Assembly (NCBI GenBank): GCA_036937835.1
Contig: CM072881.1
Coordinates: 6,107,501-6,171,500 of the forward strand
Reading direction: 5' to 3'
DNA from: Pampus argenteus
Lineage: Eukaryota > Chordata > Actinopteri > Scombriformes > Stromateidae
Length of the DNA: 64,000 nucleotides
Made by a program: the position numbers and the translations under genes. Below are positions 62,221 through 64,000 of the stretch, in pieces (position 1 is the first letter of the stretch; each line of letters starts with the position of its first letter). Under the pieces are notes generated by a model. That model was not told where the DNA came from. It searched no databases and saw nothing but the letters and a program-made list of their open reading frames with translations.

Positions 62221-64000
62221 TTGTTCAACCTCACTGGATGCACTGTAAACTTATTTTAAAAAATCAGTTAGCCCTGAAATGAAAAGTACAATAATAGAGA
62301 CATTTTGTTTAGAGTTGACTTAATTTGCAGAACACATGCTACCATATACACACATAGTAAGAAGCTATTAAGTATGTAATAACTATTTAATCACAAACAA
62401 ATAAAATGTATTTATCACAGGGTAGGTGGCTGCAGTGTTTTTTGGTTTTTTCAGTTGAGTACATCTCCAATCATAAAGATAATAATAATAAGTGGTACTG
62501 CCACAATCTTCCTGACTCATGCATACATTCACCCACATCTGCCTGTAAGAGGTGCTGCCGTGAGTGCCATTAGCGGTCTTGATTTCTTAAGACACAAAGA
62601 GAGACAAGTCCTTTAAACTATGACTCATTCTTTTATTACATAAAAATTTCTTTTATTACATAAAAAAAAAAATTAGCATACAGTACATCACCAGACAGTG
62701 TATTATTTACTGTGGAATGATTTGCATAGGTAGACGCTGGTATACGTTATATATCGTAACACACAAACTGTGCACACTGTAATATTTGAACACTGTTGTT
62801 GCAACACCAACGGCAGTGTTGAGGGCTGTATCTTGGATTTGTGTTGGTTTTGTAAAATAAAACCAGATTTACATTTTTCAACTCTTGAATTTCTTGTATT
62901 GCTTTGAGGGAAGAGATTAAAATATCCATTGCTTGAGACAAACAAAATGATAAAACACCGAACTGAAAACTTGAGTTGGTGATGAACTTGAGGAACTGCA
63001 AACAAACATCTTGAAAATGGAGCCATTTGCACCATTTTGTGTCAAGAATAACAATGTCTGAATCAAAAATATGGTACTATTTATGTTGACTAATATGATA
63101 GGAAAAAAATCAATCAATCAATCAATCAAGGAATTATAACTTGTAATATTATCAATATGACAGGTCATCCACATCGCTGGGTCAATGAAGGATCGGTTCA
63201 AATGTTTGGAGGTTGATCTTAATACAATACTGACATATGTATTGAAAAAGTCACAGCCTTTCTTGTATGAAAAGTGTGAATTTGGTACCAATAAAACTGT
63301 AAACACAGATGTCTCTGTATGGATGTTTGAATGATTTTCTGCTTTGTGTTGCAGCTGTTCTTTATTATTTGGGGTGTAATAGTGAGCGTGTTTATACTGT
63401 GCAAACCTAGGCTTGTTCAGCAACAGTAAAACATTTTATTTCATTTTATTTTCTTGTCTTGCTAAAAAAAAACTACTGGCAAAACAGGTGAAAAAAAAGT
63501 ATGTTTCCCAAAATATCAAACTCTTCCTTAACCTCGACATCCTTACAGAATAAAGTATGCCATGTGGTCCGGCAACAGAAACTATGGCTTCATGTAGCGT
63601 CCACACACAGAGTGAAAAATAAAAATCAATTGGCTTAACTCTGGAGATGCATTATGGACGTTGCTGTCATATCCACGCTGGAGGTGGATTAATAATAAAA
63701 GGCTTTCGGGGAAGTCAGTCGTTCAGTCTGTCCTCATGTCAGGATGGAAATCCTCAGCCAAACCAGGAACTACTGACGTCTGGTAGCATGGCGATTATTC
63801 ATGTTTGTGGCGCTGACTCCTCTCCTGATAGATCCGTTCAGTGAATGGTCTGTAAATACAGCAGAACAAACATATAATGGGACAATAAATCAGAGATTGG
63901 AAGGCCGTACCACGCCGTGCCAGGACCCTGCGTGTGTGTTGAACCGTGATGTAGCTTGAGTATATGCGTGTCTCCACGTGTTCCTCCACTCTGTCGCACA

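Larger units (their letters stand above)
58320..63999. other. Repeat-rich region upstream of rasd1, no recognised gene
   Basis: AT-rich DNA holding an ATGT repeat (58512-58556), a GT tract (58695-58723), an AT tract (61206-61236) and degraded copies of several common fish repeats, listed separately. Open frames up to about 115 codons on both strands show no domain or codon pattern suggestive of a gene. Confidence 0.55.

Noticed and set aside
62703..63423. Series of overlapping minus-strand frames near the right end
   Set aside because: AT-rich, overlapping in two frames and without motifs; consistent with non-coding DNA.
63795..63989. 64-codon minus-strand frame at the right edge
   Set aside because: Could be part of a gene beyond the window, but no flanking splice signals or recognised peptide support it.
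1..64000. CRISPR arrays, operons, prophage, tRNA and rRNA genes
   Set aside because: None seen. Regular repeats here are microsatellites without unique spacers, and no cloverleaf or rRNA core sequence was recognised by eye; a tRNA scan was not possible.

Overview
The window reads as nuclear DNA from a ray-finned fish, most likely a percomorph teleost. It holds intron-containing genes that closely match vertebrate proteins, very dense (CA)n/(GT)n microsatellites, and several repeat families I recognise as common in percomorph genomes. Everything outside four genes looks non-coding: introns, UTRs, intergenic DNA and transposon relics.

Layout. 1-1270: AT-rich DNA beyond the left-hand gene, nothing coding seen. 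About 1275-19700, minus strand: usp22 (13 coding exons, 506 codons), the ubiquitin protease of the SAGA deubiquitinase module, with a CCAAT-rich promoter near 19550-19720. About 20340-28450, minus strand: cops3 (12 exons, 423 codons), COP9 signalosome subunit 3. About 30250-33500, plus strand: nt5m (5 exons, 234 codons), a 5'(3')-deoxyribonucleotidase with a basic N-terminus that could target mitochondria; it is divergent from cops3. 33.5-56.3 kb: a 23 kb intergenic stretch with microsatellites, perfect inverted repeats, a hAT-type MITE with an 8-bp target duplication, a CpG-rich patch at 46.3-46.9 kb and candidate conserved non-coding sequence. About 56345-58025, minus strand: rasd1 (2 exons, 266 codons), a Ras-like GTPase ending in a CAAX box. 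58.1-64 kb: repeat-rich DNA without a recognisable gene.

All four reading frames close exactly across the splice junctions I placed, so all four genes look intact. The order cops3(-), nt5m(+), rasd1(-) matches human 17p11.2. Human MED9, which lies between NT5M and RASD1, was not found here, and usp22 sits only about 1.5 kb from cops3 whereas the human genes are megabases apart on the same arm. The genes do not form a pathway; usp22 and cops3 both remove ubiquitin-type modifiers but in different complexes. I see no operons, CRISPR arrays, phage or other unusual system. The most interesting signals are regulatory or structural: a duplicated CCAAT module upstream of usp22, GT tracts abutting splice sites, several near-perfect hairpins, and a MITE carrying two TCTCGCGAGA palindromes.
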